A stretch of 64,000 bases of DNA from Calditrichota bacterium (GTDB lineage Bacteria; Calditrichota; Calditrichia; Calditrichales; J004). The notes under the pieces were generated by a model. The model was not told where the DNA came from. It saw nothing but the letters and a program-made list of their open reading frames with translations, and did no database searches. The translations under genes were made by a program, and so were the position numbers. Shown here piece after piece: positions 54,735-62,667 of this stretch (the first letter of the stretch is position 1; each line of letters begins with the position of its first letter). The DNA lies in the NCBI GenBank assembly GCA_013112635.1, contig JABFGF010000001.1, positions 186,001 to 250,000 of the forward strand, given 5' to 3'.

Positions 54735-56618
54735 TTATTCATATATAAATGTGTTGTCTAAAATGCTGCGGACCATCATTGCCAGTTCTTCCATTTGAAA
54801 AGGCTTTGGTAGGAACGCTATTCCCGGTTCTATACGATTTGTGTAGGCACTGATCAGAAGAAATTTAATATCTTTTTTTATGTTTTGAGTCACCAGTTTT
54901 AATTCAACCCCACCCATTTCCGGCATTACCACATCAGAAATTATCATATCTATCTGCTCAATATTGTCCTCAAATAATTCCAGGGCCTTTACACCATTAT
55001 GTGCAATTAAAACCTTGTATCCATAATATTCTAAAGATTCTTTCAAATAAAGAATAAGATCGGCTTCGTCCTCCGCAACAAGGATAGTCTCTTTACCGGA
55101 GAGATTCTTTTTCTCTGCTTTTGCAACTTTGTTAGATTTTTTTTCCGAGTGCCAGGGAAAATACATGTCAAAAGTCGTGCCTTCACCAATAGAGCTGCTA
55201 CATTCTATAAATCCATTATGTTGTTTTATTAAACCATAAACAATTGAAAGCCCCAATCCTGTACCATAACCAATATCTTTTGTTGTAAAGAAAGGTTCAA
55301 AAATATGTTTGATTGTTTCTGCAGGCATACCAAGGCCTGTATCTTTTACCGAAAATAGAATATACTTTCCAGGTGGAATTATGCCGGTTGTTGTGATTTT
55401 TTCTTGAGAAAAGTTTTTGTTTCGGGTTGTAATAATAAGTTCTCCACCATCGGGCATAGCATCGCGGGCATTTATGCACAGGTTAGTTATTATCTGATCA
55501 AGTGATGCCTGGTCAGCAGAAATCATAGAAAGTGATGGTTGTAAATCAGTAATAAAACTGACATCTTCGCCCAGGTAGCGTTCGAGAAGTTTATAATTAT
55601 TTTTAACAATTTTATTAAGATCGGTTGTACGTGTTGATAATTTTTGCTTACGGCTAAAAGCAACCAGTTGGCGCACCATATTAGCCGTATTATTGGCTTT
55701 TTGGTGGATGGTTTTTATAAATGAGGCTGCTTTGTGATCGCTTGCTAATTTCCGTAAAGCAAGTTCCGAAAGACCGCTAATCCCGGCCAGGACATTGTTG
55801 AAATCGTGGGCAATTCCGCCTGCCAGCTGTCCAACCGCTTCCAGTTTTTCAATCTGAGAAAGCTTATTCTCCAGCTCTTTTTGCTCACTAATATTTTTAC
55901 CGATCATTAAAACAGCTTGCCTGCCCTCATAATTTACATATTGCGCTTCAACTTCAATATTAACAGTTCCGCCGTTTTTCTTTTGTAAATCCAAAGTCAT
56001 GTAATTAACGGCCTTGGTATTTAAAATTTCCTGAAGACCTAAAACATCATTTCGTGATGTGTTGTCCACAATATCCAGCAAAGAAAATTCCAACAGATCC
56101 TTCCGCGCATATCCTAAAAGATTGCATGTGATATTGTTTATATCCATAAAAGGCTTTGGCAATCCATTTTGGTCATAATAAAACAGCAAAAGTATATCGC
56201 TGGTTTTTTGGAAAAGGCTGCGGAAAATGACTTTCAGCTCATTTATTTTTTCATGAAGCTCATTGGTCGGTGTATTTTTTTCCAGTGTACAAATATAACG
56301 TTTTTCTTTTGATTGACTTTGTTGCGGCACAATGTTTAACTGCAGCCGAAGCAGCTCGCCATTTTCGTTATTTATAAGAACATCGCCGCACCAGGATTTG
56401 TTATCCTCGGTTTTGGACAGAATTTTGGTTTTAAGGTTTTTAGGAATCTCATTATTAAAAAGAATTCTTACATGTTGGCCAACAAGCTTTTCCTCAGAAA
56501 AACCCAGAAGTGTAATAAAAGGCGGGTTAATAAATTCTATAAGCCCGGAAGCGGAGATTACACAAACAGGATGTTTAACAAATTTGATTAAGTCTGTAGA
56601 TTCTTGTTTTAAAGACAT
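54735..56618 (-). CDS. PAS-domain hybrid histidine kinase with C-terminal receiver
   Basis: A 627-residue soluble sensor of the same plan as the one at 45762: two PAS domains (residues ~10-110 and ~130-245), HisKA with GGIAHDFNNVLAGI (phospho-His near 270), HATPase (NARDAMPDGGELII, GYGTGLGLSIVYG) and a receiver (LVAEDEADL, IISDVVMPEMGG, LPKPF). No membrane helix. Its stop lies 3 bp from the convergent flgM stop, and a sigma-28-like promoter precedes it, which suggests it works with motility. Confidence 0.9.
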   Translation of the reverse strand: MSLKQESTDLIKFVKHPVCVISASGLIEFINPPFITLLGFSEEKLVGQHVRILFNNEIPKNLKTKILSKTEDNKSWCGDVLINNENGELLRLQLNIVPQQSQSKEKRYICTLEKNTPTNELHEKINELKVIFRSLFQKTSDILLLFYYDQNGLPKPFMDINNITCNLLGYARKDLLEFSLLDIVDNTSRNDVLGLQEILNTKAVNYMTLDLQKKNGGTVNIEVEAQYVNYEGRQAVLMIGKNISEQKELENKLSQIEKLEAVGQLAGGIAHDFNNVLAGISGLSELALRKLASDHKAASFIKTIHQKANNTANMVRQLVAFSRKQKLSTRTTDLNKIVKNNYKLLERYLGEDVSFITDLQPSLSMISADQASLDQIITNLCINARDAMPDGGELIITTRNKNFSQEKITTTGIIPPGKYILFSVKDTGLGMPAETIKHIFEPFFTTKDIGYGTGLGLSIVYGLIKQHNGFIECSSSIGEGTTFDMYFPWHSEKKSNKVAKAEKKNLSGKETILVAEDEADLILYLKESLEYYGYKVLIAHNGVKALELFEDNIEQIDMIISDVVMPEMGGVELKLVTQNIKKDIKFLLISAYTNRIEPGIAFLPKPFQMEELAMMVRSILDNTFIYE

Positions 56619-56656
56619 TTTTTTTAAATCATTGTTTTTTATTGGGTTTAATCCGG

Positions 56657-56683
56657 TTTTCGGTATAACACGCTAAAGTCTTA
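56657..56683 (-). promoter_or_regulatory. Sigma-28-like promoter of the hybrid kinase
   Basis: On the minus strand TAAG (56683-56680), 15 bp, then ACCGAAAA (56664-56657); six of eight -10 positions match GCCGATAA and the spacing is canonical. The kinase start lies 38 bp downstream. Confidence 0.55.
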
Positions 56684-56785
56684 GGAAATACTAAGTTTAG
56701 TTGAAAAATGATAATCAATTTATTTGGATAATTAATCCTTTTAGATTTGGAAATATCTTTTTATAGCAATTGTAGCAAAAATCGT

Positions 56786-56812
56786 TAAACTGAAGCGTGT
56801 TTATTCCGATTG
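56786..56812 (+). promoter_or_regulatory. Sigma-28-like promoter of the receiver/FapA unit
   Basis: TAAA (56786-56789), exactly 15 bp, then TCCGATTG (56805-56812). It matches the -35 fully and CCGAT of the -10. The receiver gene starts 59 bp downstream. Together with the minus-strand site at 56657-56683 it forms a divergent pair. Confidence 0.6.
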
Positions 56813-56871
56813 TTTTAATTATTCGAATTAATAATATATAACATTCTAATTACAAAGAATTCAGTTACTCT

Positions 56872-57354
56872 ATGAAAAAAGTTCTTATAGTAGACCGTGA
56901 TTCATCTACTTTAAACGATATCTCGCGACTGGTTACGGCGTTAAATTATGAGCCCGTTGTTGCTTTTAACACAACATCAATTTCAGGTTTAATCCGCGAA
57001 GAAATTGTATGCGTTTTTATTGATGTGGAAACGAAAATGATTAATGTAGAAGATGTTGTACGTTATTTTAACGGTCCGCAAAAACTTAGTCCAAACGGAA
57101 TAATACCCATCTATTTCCTGTGTACAAATCCGGATTCTTATTATGTAGAACATGCAAAACAATTACCGCATACAGATCTGATAAAAAAACCTGTAACTTT
57201 AGAAGCTATTTTTGATTTATTGTATGACAGTTTAAACCTGGAACAAGTTGAATACGAACAATTTTCAAATCATTATAAACTCACCCAATTAAAAAAATAC
57301 TCGGGTACGATAGGATCATGGCTGGAAAAGTTTGGATCTCTATTAGACAACTAA
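56872..57354 (+). CDS. Single-domain response regulator
   Basis: A 160-residue CheY-like receiver with a short helical tail. Acidic pocket VDRDSS, phospho-acceptor in VFIDVETKM (Asp near 51), a FLCTN strand where T/S is usual, and the conserved Lys in LIKKPV. The acid pocket has one Asp spaced by Arg (DRD) in place of DD, a mild variant. It precedes fapA by 12 bp, so it may pass a signal to motility or surface functions. Confidence 0.8.
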   Translation: MKKVLIVDRDSSTLNDISRLVTALNYEPVVAFNTTSISGLIREEIVCVFIDVETKMINVEDVVRYFNGPQKLSPNGIIPIYFLCTNPDSYYVEHAKQLPHTDLIKKPVTLEAIFDLLYDSLNLEQVEYEQFSNHYKLTQLKKYSGTIGSWLEKFGSLLDN

Positions 57355-57366
57355 GAGGTAAGTAGA

Positions 57367-58821
57367 TTGAGCAAGAAACGAATTGAACTGAATAATGGCC
57401 TGCTGCTCGCAACCGAGTTATGGGATGGGAAATTAATATTAGGCGAAATTCGCTACGGTACAGCTAAAAAATCTGAAATGCGCCCGGCAATGTTAAAAAA
57501 AGGTTATCGCTTTGGTCTATTAGATTCCAGCTTCGATTTGTTGGAAAGCGGTCAAAAAGGTCAGGTACCAATTGCCCTGGCATATCTTGATAAAGATCCC
57601 GGAAAACCGTGGTTTCACTTTGAAGATGCTTTGAATGATGACAATTTTAACAGCTGGCTAAAGAGCGGAAGTTTTGATTCAATTGATTTCTCTTATCCGG
57701 TTAAAGCGGGCGAACGGTTATTGAGTTTATCTCAAACACCATTTTCCTATTTAAGACATCCCAATGGGGAAAAACAATTTTTGGCCGAAATTAGTGACGA
57801 TAATATTGGGCTTTATGCCGGAGAAAATACAACTCTAAATGCACAAAACAATGCAATTGAGTCAGAAGTAGACGGATATGCCCATCGCACAATTTATGGT
57901 ACAGTTTCAGTTTATCCGCTAAAAGATGTTAAAAATATAGGGAAAATGCATGGCCGTGTAGAGTTTGATAATGCGCTGGAAGTGGAGCAGGATATCCGAA
58001 GTGAGTCCATTGTTACGCTGCCCTCAAACCTAATGGTAAATGGGTTAATCCGTTCGGCAAACATTCGTGTTGGTGGAAATATTACCTGCCATTTTGGTTT
58101 TGATAATATGCAAAAATTGGAAATGGCCCGGATATATGCCGGGCAATCTATTTTCACAAATCAGATCATTGGCTATCCTGTTTGGGCCGGTATGTATGTT
58201 ATTGTGCAGCAATCGATTGAAAGATCTACTATACAATGCATGAACAGTTTGGTTTCTCCTTTGATCAGCGCTTCGGAAATAAGGGTGGGATCAAAAATTT
58301 ATACGCGGAATATTGATAAGTCATCGCAAATATTTCTGGGGCCAAATTATGTTGTAGATCCTAACTTGAAAAATATAAAAAACTATCATAAACAGCATGA
58401 AAGAAAATTGTTTGATCTTTATCTTGATTTAGAAGATCAGCAGCGTGAATTAGAGTTTACAAAAAAGAAAGCACTTGGTCATTTGGCAAAATTAAATAAA
58501 ATGGCCAAAGCAAGCATTTCTTCTGATGTTTTGTTAAACCGTTTTTTTGTAAACATGCAAGACCTTCATGAAAAGTATAACGCTACTCTTGAAAAGTGTG
58601 ACAGAACCTTAAGCATATTTGAAGATGAAAAAAAGCAGCTTTCATTTTATGAAACTCATACCCGGGATGATAAGAATCCTGAAATAATCGTGACAGGTAA
58701 AATAAGCAGCGGTTGCGTCATTCATGCTCCTCATCAAACTTTGAGAATTAGAGAATCCTTAAATCATGTTTCAATCCGCCTGGTTGAAGAAAACGGAACT
58801 CTTGAAGTAAATTCTCTTTAA
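57367..58821 (+). CDS. FapA family protein (DUF342)
   Basis: A 484-residue soluble protein. The central part has repeats of right-handed beta-helix type (RIYAGQSIFTNQIIGYPVWA, then GMYVIVQQSIERSTIQCMNS), the C-terminal part a coiled coil (LDLEDQQRELEFTKKKALGHL), then a small domain. These are traits of the DUF342/FapA family, often placed beside flagellar and chemotaxis genes in other phyla; the function is not settled. Start is TTG at 57367, with AAGAGGTAAG just upstream. Confidence 0.8.
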   Translation: MSKKRIELNNGLLLATELWDGKLILGEIRYGTAKKSEMRPAMLKKGYRFGLLDSSFDLLESGQKGQVPIALAYLDKDPGKPWFHFEDALNDDNFNSWLKSGSFDSIDFSYPVKAGERLLSLSQTPFSYLRHPNGEKQFLAEISDDNIGLYAGENTTLNAQNNAIESEVDGYAHRTIYGTVSVYPLKDVKNIGKMHGRVEFDNALEVEQDIRSESIVTLPSNLMVNGLIRSANIRVGGNITCHFGFDNMQKLEMARIYAGQSIFTNQIIGYPVWAGMYVIVQQSIERSTIQCMNSLVSPLISASEIRVGSKIYTRNIDKSSQIFLGPNYVVDPNLKNIKNYHKQHERKLFDLYLDLEDQQRELEFTKKKALGHLAKLNKMAKASISSDVLLNRFFVNMQDLHEKYNATLEKCDRTLSIFEDEKKQLSFYETHTRDDKNPEIIVTGKISSGCVIHAPHQTLRIRESLNHVSIRLVEENGTLEVNSL

Positions 58822-58932
58822 TTGTTTTCCTATCAGATTTTAACCACCATTACCTTAATACCTTCATTTTCATAACTCGGTTGTCGTTAATTACTCTACA
58901 ACATTTTTATACATATTACTATCTTTTAGATA

Positions 58933-61269
58933 ATGAGGCGGCAGATGAGCGCAATTTTGGAAGAAGATAAGGAAATCTTATTTGATTTTATTACTGAGAG
59001 TAATGAAGCATTAGAAAAAACAGAAATGGTTTTATTAAATCTGGAAGAAACTATTGCTGGTAGCAAGAAAATAGATTCTGCGAAAATAAATACTATTTTC
59101 CGCACATTCCATTCTATAAAAGGCAGTGCAGGGTTTATTGGTCTATCATCTACACAGAACCTGACCCATGAAGCTGAGACTCTATTAGATTTGGTTCGGA
59201 AAGATAAGCTTGATTTATCAAAAAAGCACATTGATATCTTTCTTGAAGTTAGTGATACTTTAATGATGATGATGAACCATCTTCAAGAGAACTTTACTGA
59301 AGACAAATTTCCTGCGGATACGGATTTGTTATGTTCACAGATTACGGGTTTTATCTCTGAAGCAGAATCTGGCAACGGTAAACTAGAAAAAGAGGAGCAA
59401 AATAGTGTTTTAGAGGAACAAGAAGATTTAGCAGATGAAAAGAATAAATCTCTTGAAGATATGACTGAAGAAGAAATGCTTGATGCCCTAATTACCCCTG
59501 AAATGGAAAAACAGTTCGTTGTTGACTCAACAGATTTATTAGACAGCCTTGAACAGGATCTTCTTAGCCTGGAAAAAGACCCGGCTAACATGGAGTTAAT
59601 TGAAAACGCTTTCCGTACTTTACATAGCTTAAAAGGAAATGCAGGATTTTTTAATTATATGGATATAAACCAGATTTGCCATAAAGCGGAAACATTTCTT
59701 GATATGGCTCGCACTGGAAAAGCAGTTCCCGGATCATCACAAATTTCACTCATTTTGCAGGTTTTGGATTTCATAAAAATTGCAGTTGATAACTTAGATG
59801 ACGGAAAACCACCGGTTATAATGGGTAAAATTGGTCTAATAGATTTAATGAATGACTCATTTGGTTTTGAAGAACACCAAGAAGACGAACAAGAAAAACA
59901 AGAAAAGCCGAAAAAAGAAGTTATAGTCAGTGCATCAAAAAATAAAACTAAAAAAGCTGAAAAGAATTCAAAACCAAAGGAAACTCCAGAAAAACAAACT
60001 GCCAAAAGCCTTCCAGATAAAAAAGAGGTTAAACCTGAAGTTGGTGTTAATAAGGTAAAACAGGAAAAAACAACAGATAAGACACACGCAAGTAGCGTAT
60101 CGGAGGTAATTCGTGTCGATGTAAATAAGTTGAATACGTTGATGGATCTTGTAGGCGAAATTGTAATCTCCGAATCGATGGTTTCACATAATCCGGATTT
60201 AAAAGGAATGGAGTTGGAAAGTTTTGAAAAGTCAATTAGTTACCTTCAAAAAAATGTACGTGAGCTTCAGGAGCTTTCAACATCGATGCGGATGATCCCC
60301 TTAAATGGCGTTTTTGGTAAAATGAAAAGGCTAATCCGGGATTTGTCATCAAAAAATAATAAAAAGATTGATCTGGTAATTTCAGGAGGTGAAACCGAGG
60401 TAGACCGTTCTGTTCTCGAGCACATTTCAGATCCTCTTGTCCATATCTTAAGAAATGCAGCTGATCACGGCATTCAAACGCCCGCCGAAAGAAAAAAGAT
60501 TGGGAAAAGTGAAACAGGTAAAATCGACCTTTCTGCGAAACAGGTTGGCGGAGAGATTTGGATAATGATTAAGGATGATGGCGCTGGCCTAAACAAAGAA
60601 AAGCTTTTATCTAAAGCGCTTGAAAAAGGCATTATCCAGGAATCTGAATTGGATATGCCTGACGAAAAAGTTTGGAACCTTATTTTTGCCCCTGGTTTTT
60701 CTACAGCAGCGAAAGTATCTGATATTTCCGGCCGTGGTGTTGGAATGGATGTTGTTCTAAGAAATGTAGAAAAAATTCGTGGAAAGGTTGAAGTGACAAG
60801 CCATGAGGGTGAGGGAACGACTATAAATTTACGAATTCCATTAACAACTGCAATTGTAGATGGCATGATAATGAGAGTCGAAAATTCGATTTATGCTATC
60901 CCAACATTAGATATAAAAGAATCACTTCAGGTTGGTGAAAATAATATTGTCGATTTAATTGATGGTCAGGAAGTCATTAAAATTCGGGAAAATTTGATTC
61001 CTGTTTTGAGAGTTCATGAATTACATAATTTAAGCTTTGAGCAAAAGCCACTATGTGATGGTATTGTTGTAGTAACTGAAAAAGATGGAAAAGGAATAGG
61101 GTTTTTAGTTGATGAAATATTGGGTCAACAGCAGCTTGTAATAAAAGCCTTGCCAAAATATCTTGGCTCAGTTCAGGGTGTTTCGGGTTGTGCAATCCTT
61201 GGAACTGGAGAAATTTGTTTAATTCTTGAACTGGCTAATTTAATAAAAATGGTTGAATCAGTTGTATGA
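58933..61269 (+). CDS. cheA: Chemotaxis histidine kinase CheA with two Hpt domains
   Basis: A 778-residue kinase. Hpt domain 1 has FRTFHSIKGSAGF (His60) and Hpt domain 2 has FRTLHSLKGNAGF (His231). A charged Lys/Glu-rich linker (~residues 325-385) follows, then the dimerisation domain (VNKLNTLMDLVGEIVISESM), the HATPase (HILRNAADHGIQTP, GRGVGMDVV) and a CheW-like P5 domain (PTLDIKESLQVGENN, GFLVDEILGQQQLVIKAL). No P2 CheY-binding domain is evident. ATG at 58945 with GAGGCGG upstream is an alternative start. Confidence 0.95.
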   Translation: MRRQMSAILEEDKEILFDFITESNEALEKTEMVLLNLEETIAGSKKIDSAKINTIFRTFHSIKGSAGFIGLSSTQNLTHEAETLLDLVRKDKLDLSKKHIDIFLEVSDTLMMMMNHLQENFTEDKFPADTDLLCSQITGFISEAESGNGKLEKEEQNSVLEEQEDLADEKNKSLEDMTEEEMLDALITPEMEKQFVVDSTDLLDSLEQDLLSLEKDPANMELIENAFRTLHSLKGNAGFFNYMDINQICHKAETFLDMARTGKAVPGSSQISLILQVLDFIKIAVDNLDDGKPPVIMGKIGLIDLMNDSFGFEEHQEDEQEKQEKPKKEVIVSASKNKTKKAEKNSKPKETPEKQTAKSLPDKKEVKPEVGVNKVKQEKTTDKTHASSVSEVIRVDVNKLNTLMDLVGEIVISESMVSHNPDLKGMELESFEKSISYLQKNVRELQELSTSMRMIPLNGVFGKMKRLIRDLSSKNNKKIDLVISGGETEVDRSVLEHISDPLVHILRNAADHGIQTPAERKKIGKSETGKIDLSAKQVGGEIWIMIKDDGAGLNKEKLLSKALEKGIIQESELDMPDEKVWNLIFAPGFSTAAKVSDISGRGVGMDVVLRNVEKIRGKVEVTSHEGEGTTINLRIPLTTAIVDGMIMRVENSIYAIPTLDIKESLQVGENNIVDLIDGQEVIKIRENLIPVLRVHELHNLSFEQKPLCDGIVVVTEKDGKGIGFLVDEILGQQQLVIKALPKYLGSVQGVSGCAILGTGEICLILELANLIKMVESVV

Positions 61270-61333
61270 TCATTAATAATTCATTTAACCAGATCTCTAA
61301 AATAATAAAAGTCAACTCTTAGGAGAAAGTGTT

Positions 61334-61843
61334 ATGCAAACAACTGAAGAAGTTATGGTAGAAAAGTTTAATGATGAGGACACTCAAGAAGGTCAGTTCC
61401 TGACATTTAATATTGCAACTCAGGAATATGGTATCAATATTCGTCATGTGACTGAAATAATTGGTATTCAAAAAGTAACCGACTTACCGGACTTACCGGA
61501 TTTTGTTAAAGGCGTAATAAACCTAAGAGGTAAAGTTATCCCGGTTGTGGATGTTCGGTTACGATTTGGGATGGATGAACGTGACTACGATGAGCGGACA
61601 TGTATTGTTGTGGTAAATATTGAAGAAACATCAGTCGGCTTAGTAGTTGATACTGTGTCAGAGGTGATGAACATTCCTGGTGAAAATATTGAACCACCCC
61701 CAAGAGTAAATAAAAAAATAAATGGCAACCGCTTCGTTCATGGGCTAGGCAAAGTTGAAGAGGATGTTAAAATATTATTAGATACACAAAAACTTTTGTT
61801 TGAAGAGGAATTAGAACAAATAATTAAAGCTGCAACAACTTAA
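61334..61843 (+). CDS. cheW: Chemotaxis coupling protein CheW
   Basis: A 169-residue adaptor linking receptors to CheA. It carries the CheW fold: FLTFNIATQEYGINIRHVTE, then the hallmark segment LPDFVKGVINLRGKVIPVVD, and SVGLVVDTVSEVMNIPGENI. RBS TAGGAGAAAG precedes the ATG. It follows cheA by 64 bp and is closed by a terminator. Confidence 0.95.
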   Translation: MQTTEEVMVEKFNDEDTQEGQFLTFNIATQEYGINIRHVTEIIGIQKVTDLPDLPDFVKGVINLRGKVIPVVDVRLRFGMDERDYDERTCIVVVNIEETSVGLVVDTVSEVMNIPGENIEPPPRVNKKINGNRFVHGLGKVEEDVKILLDTQKLLFEEELEQIIKAATT

Positions 61844-61880
61844 ATTAATATATCAACCTATCTTGTATTGACGTTGTTTT

Positions 61881-61920
61881 AAAAGCCTTCTTTTGGTCCA
61901 AGCTCAAGAAGGCTTTTGTT
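61881..61920 (+). terminator. Terminator after cheW
   Basis: AAAAGCCTTCTT (61881-61892) pairs perfectly with AAGAAGGCTTTT (61906-61917) across a 13-base loop, the T run being part of the stem end. It lies 38 bp after the cheW stop and separates it from the next unit, which has its own promoter. Confidence 0.85.
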
Positions 61921-62019
61921 ATTATTCAATTTAGACACTCATTCCAAATTTCGACAATCCTCATTATTATTTTTATCTTCAACATGCTGGCAAGAATCTT
62001 GTCAAAAAATATATATATA

Positions 62020-62046
62020 TAACATCGTTCGTGCCTTATCCGATAA
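62020..62046 (+). promoter_or_regulatory. Sigma-28-like promoter of the periplasmic-protein/chemoreceptor unit
   Basis: TAAC (62020-62023), exactly 15 bp, then TCCGATAA (62039-62046). Seven of eight -10 positions match GCCGATAA, the best -10 in the window. The gene starts 62 bp downstream. The site also argues against any gene start upstream of it. Confidence 0.7.
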
Positions 62047-62108
62047 ATTATATATTGCTAAAAATATAATTTTTTTTATTAAAATAATTTACGTCATGGA
62101 GGATGTAA

Positions 62109-62644
62109 TGAGTTTTATTCGATTATTTATTGTGGTTTTTTCTTTCCTTTTTTTGGGACAGGTTTTTGGGAAAAATGCAACAGCGGCACAATATTTATAC
62201 ATGATAAATAAGGTTATACCGGAACGAAAAACAGTTGCTGTTTTTATGTCTGAGGATTTAGTTAACAAAGAAAAGCCAAAGCTTGAAAGGGCTGCAGCAA
62301 CCTTTGGGATAACCGTTACTATTTATTTAATTGATAACGCACGCACCATTGGCGGAAGCATAAAAAAGCTTTCTTCAGATGATGCATTGGTTGTTTATGA
62401 AACACCTGTTTTGAAAGAAAAATCGAGTAAAATGTTTATTCTGTCTAAGTGCAAAGAAAAAGGCATTCCAGTAATTTCGTCTTCAATGGATTATGCTAAA
62501 TCTGGGGCATTTATAGGCATAATTGTTAACGACAAATTTAAAATGACTGAACTATTGATAAACTTGCAAAACCATTCTGACCAAAGTGATAAATTTACAG
62601 AAGAATTCAATTTATCATTAGGTATTACACAGGTTTTAAAATAG
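62109..62644 (+). CDS. Periplasmic binding-like protein upstream of the chemoreceptor
   Basis: Read from the ATG at 62109 (GGAGG five bases before), the protein has 178 residues with a signal peptide (LFIVVFSFLFLGQVFG). The mature domain looks like one alpha/beta lobe of a substrate-binding protein of the ABC_sub_bind/YfiR-like kind: TVAVFMSEDLVNKEKPKLER, GGSIKKLSSDDALVVYETPV, then the SGAFIGI segment. Codons upstream in the same frame are untranslated leader, since the promoter lies inside them. Likely a ligand-sensing partner of the receptor 23 bp downstream (inference). Confidence 0.65.
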
Positions 62645-62667
62645 GTACTATTTAAGGGGACATAATT

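Noticed and set aside
61916-62108. Longer start for the periplasmic protein at 62109
   Set aside because: The frame is open from 61916, but a strong promoter lies at 62020-62046, a terminator ends at about 61920, and the signal peptide with GGAGG begins at 62109.
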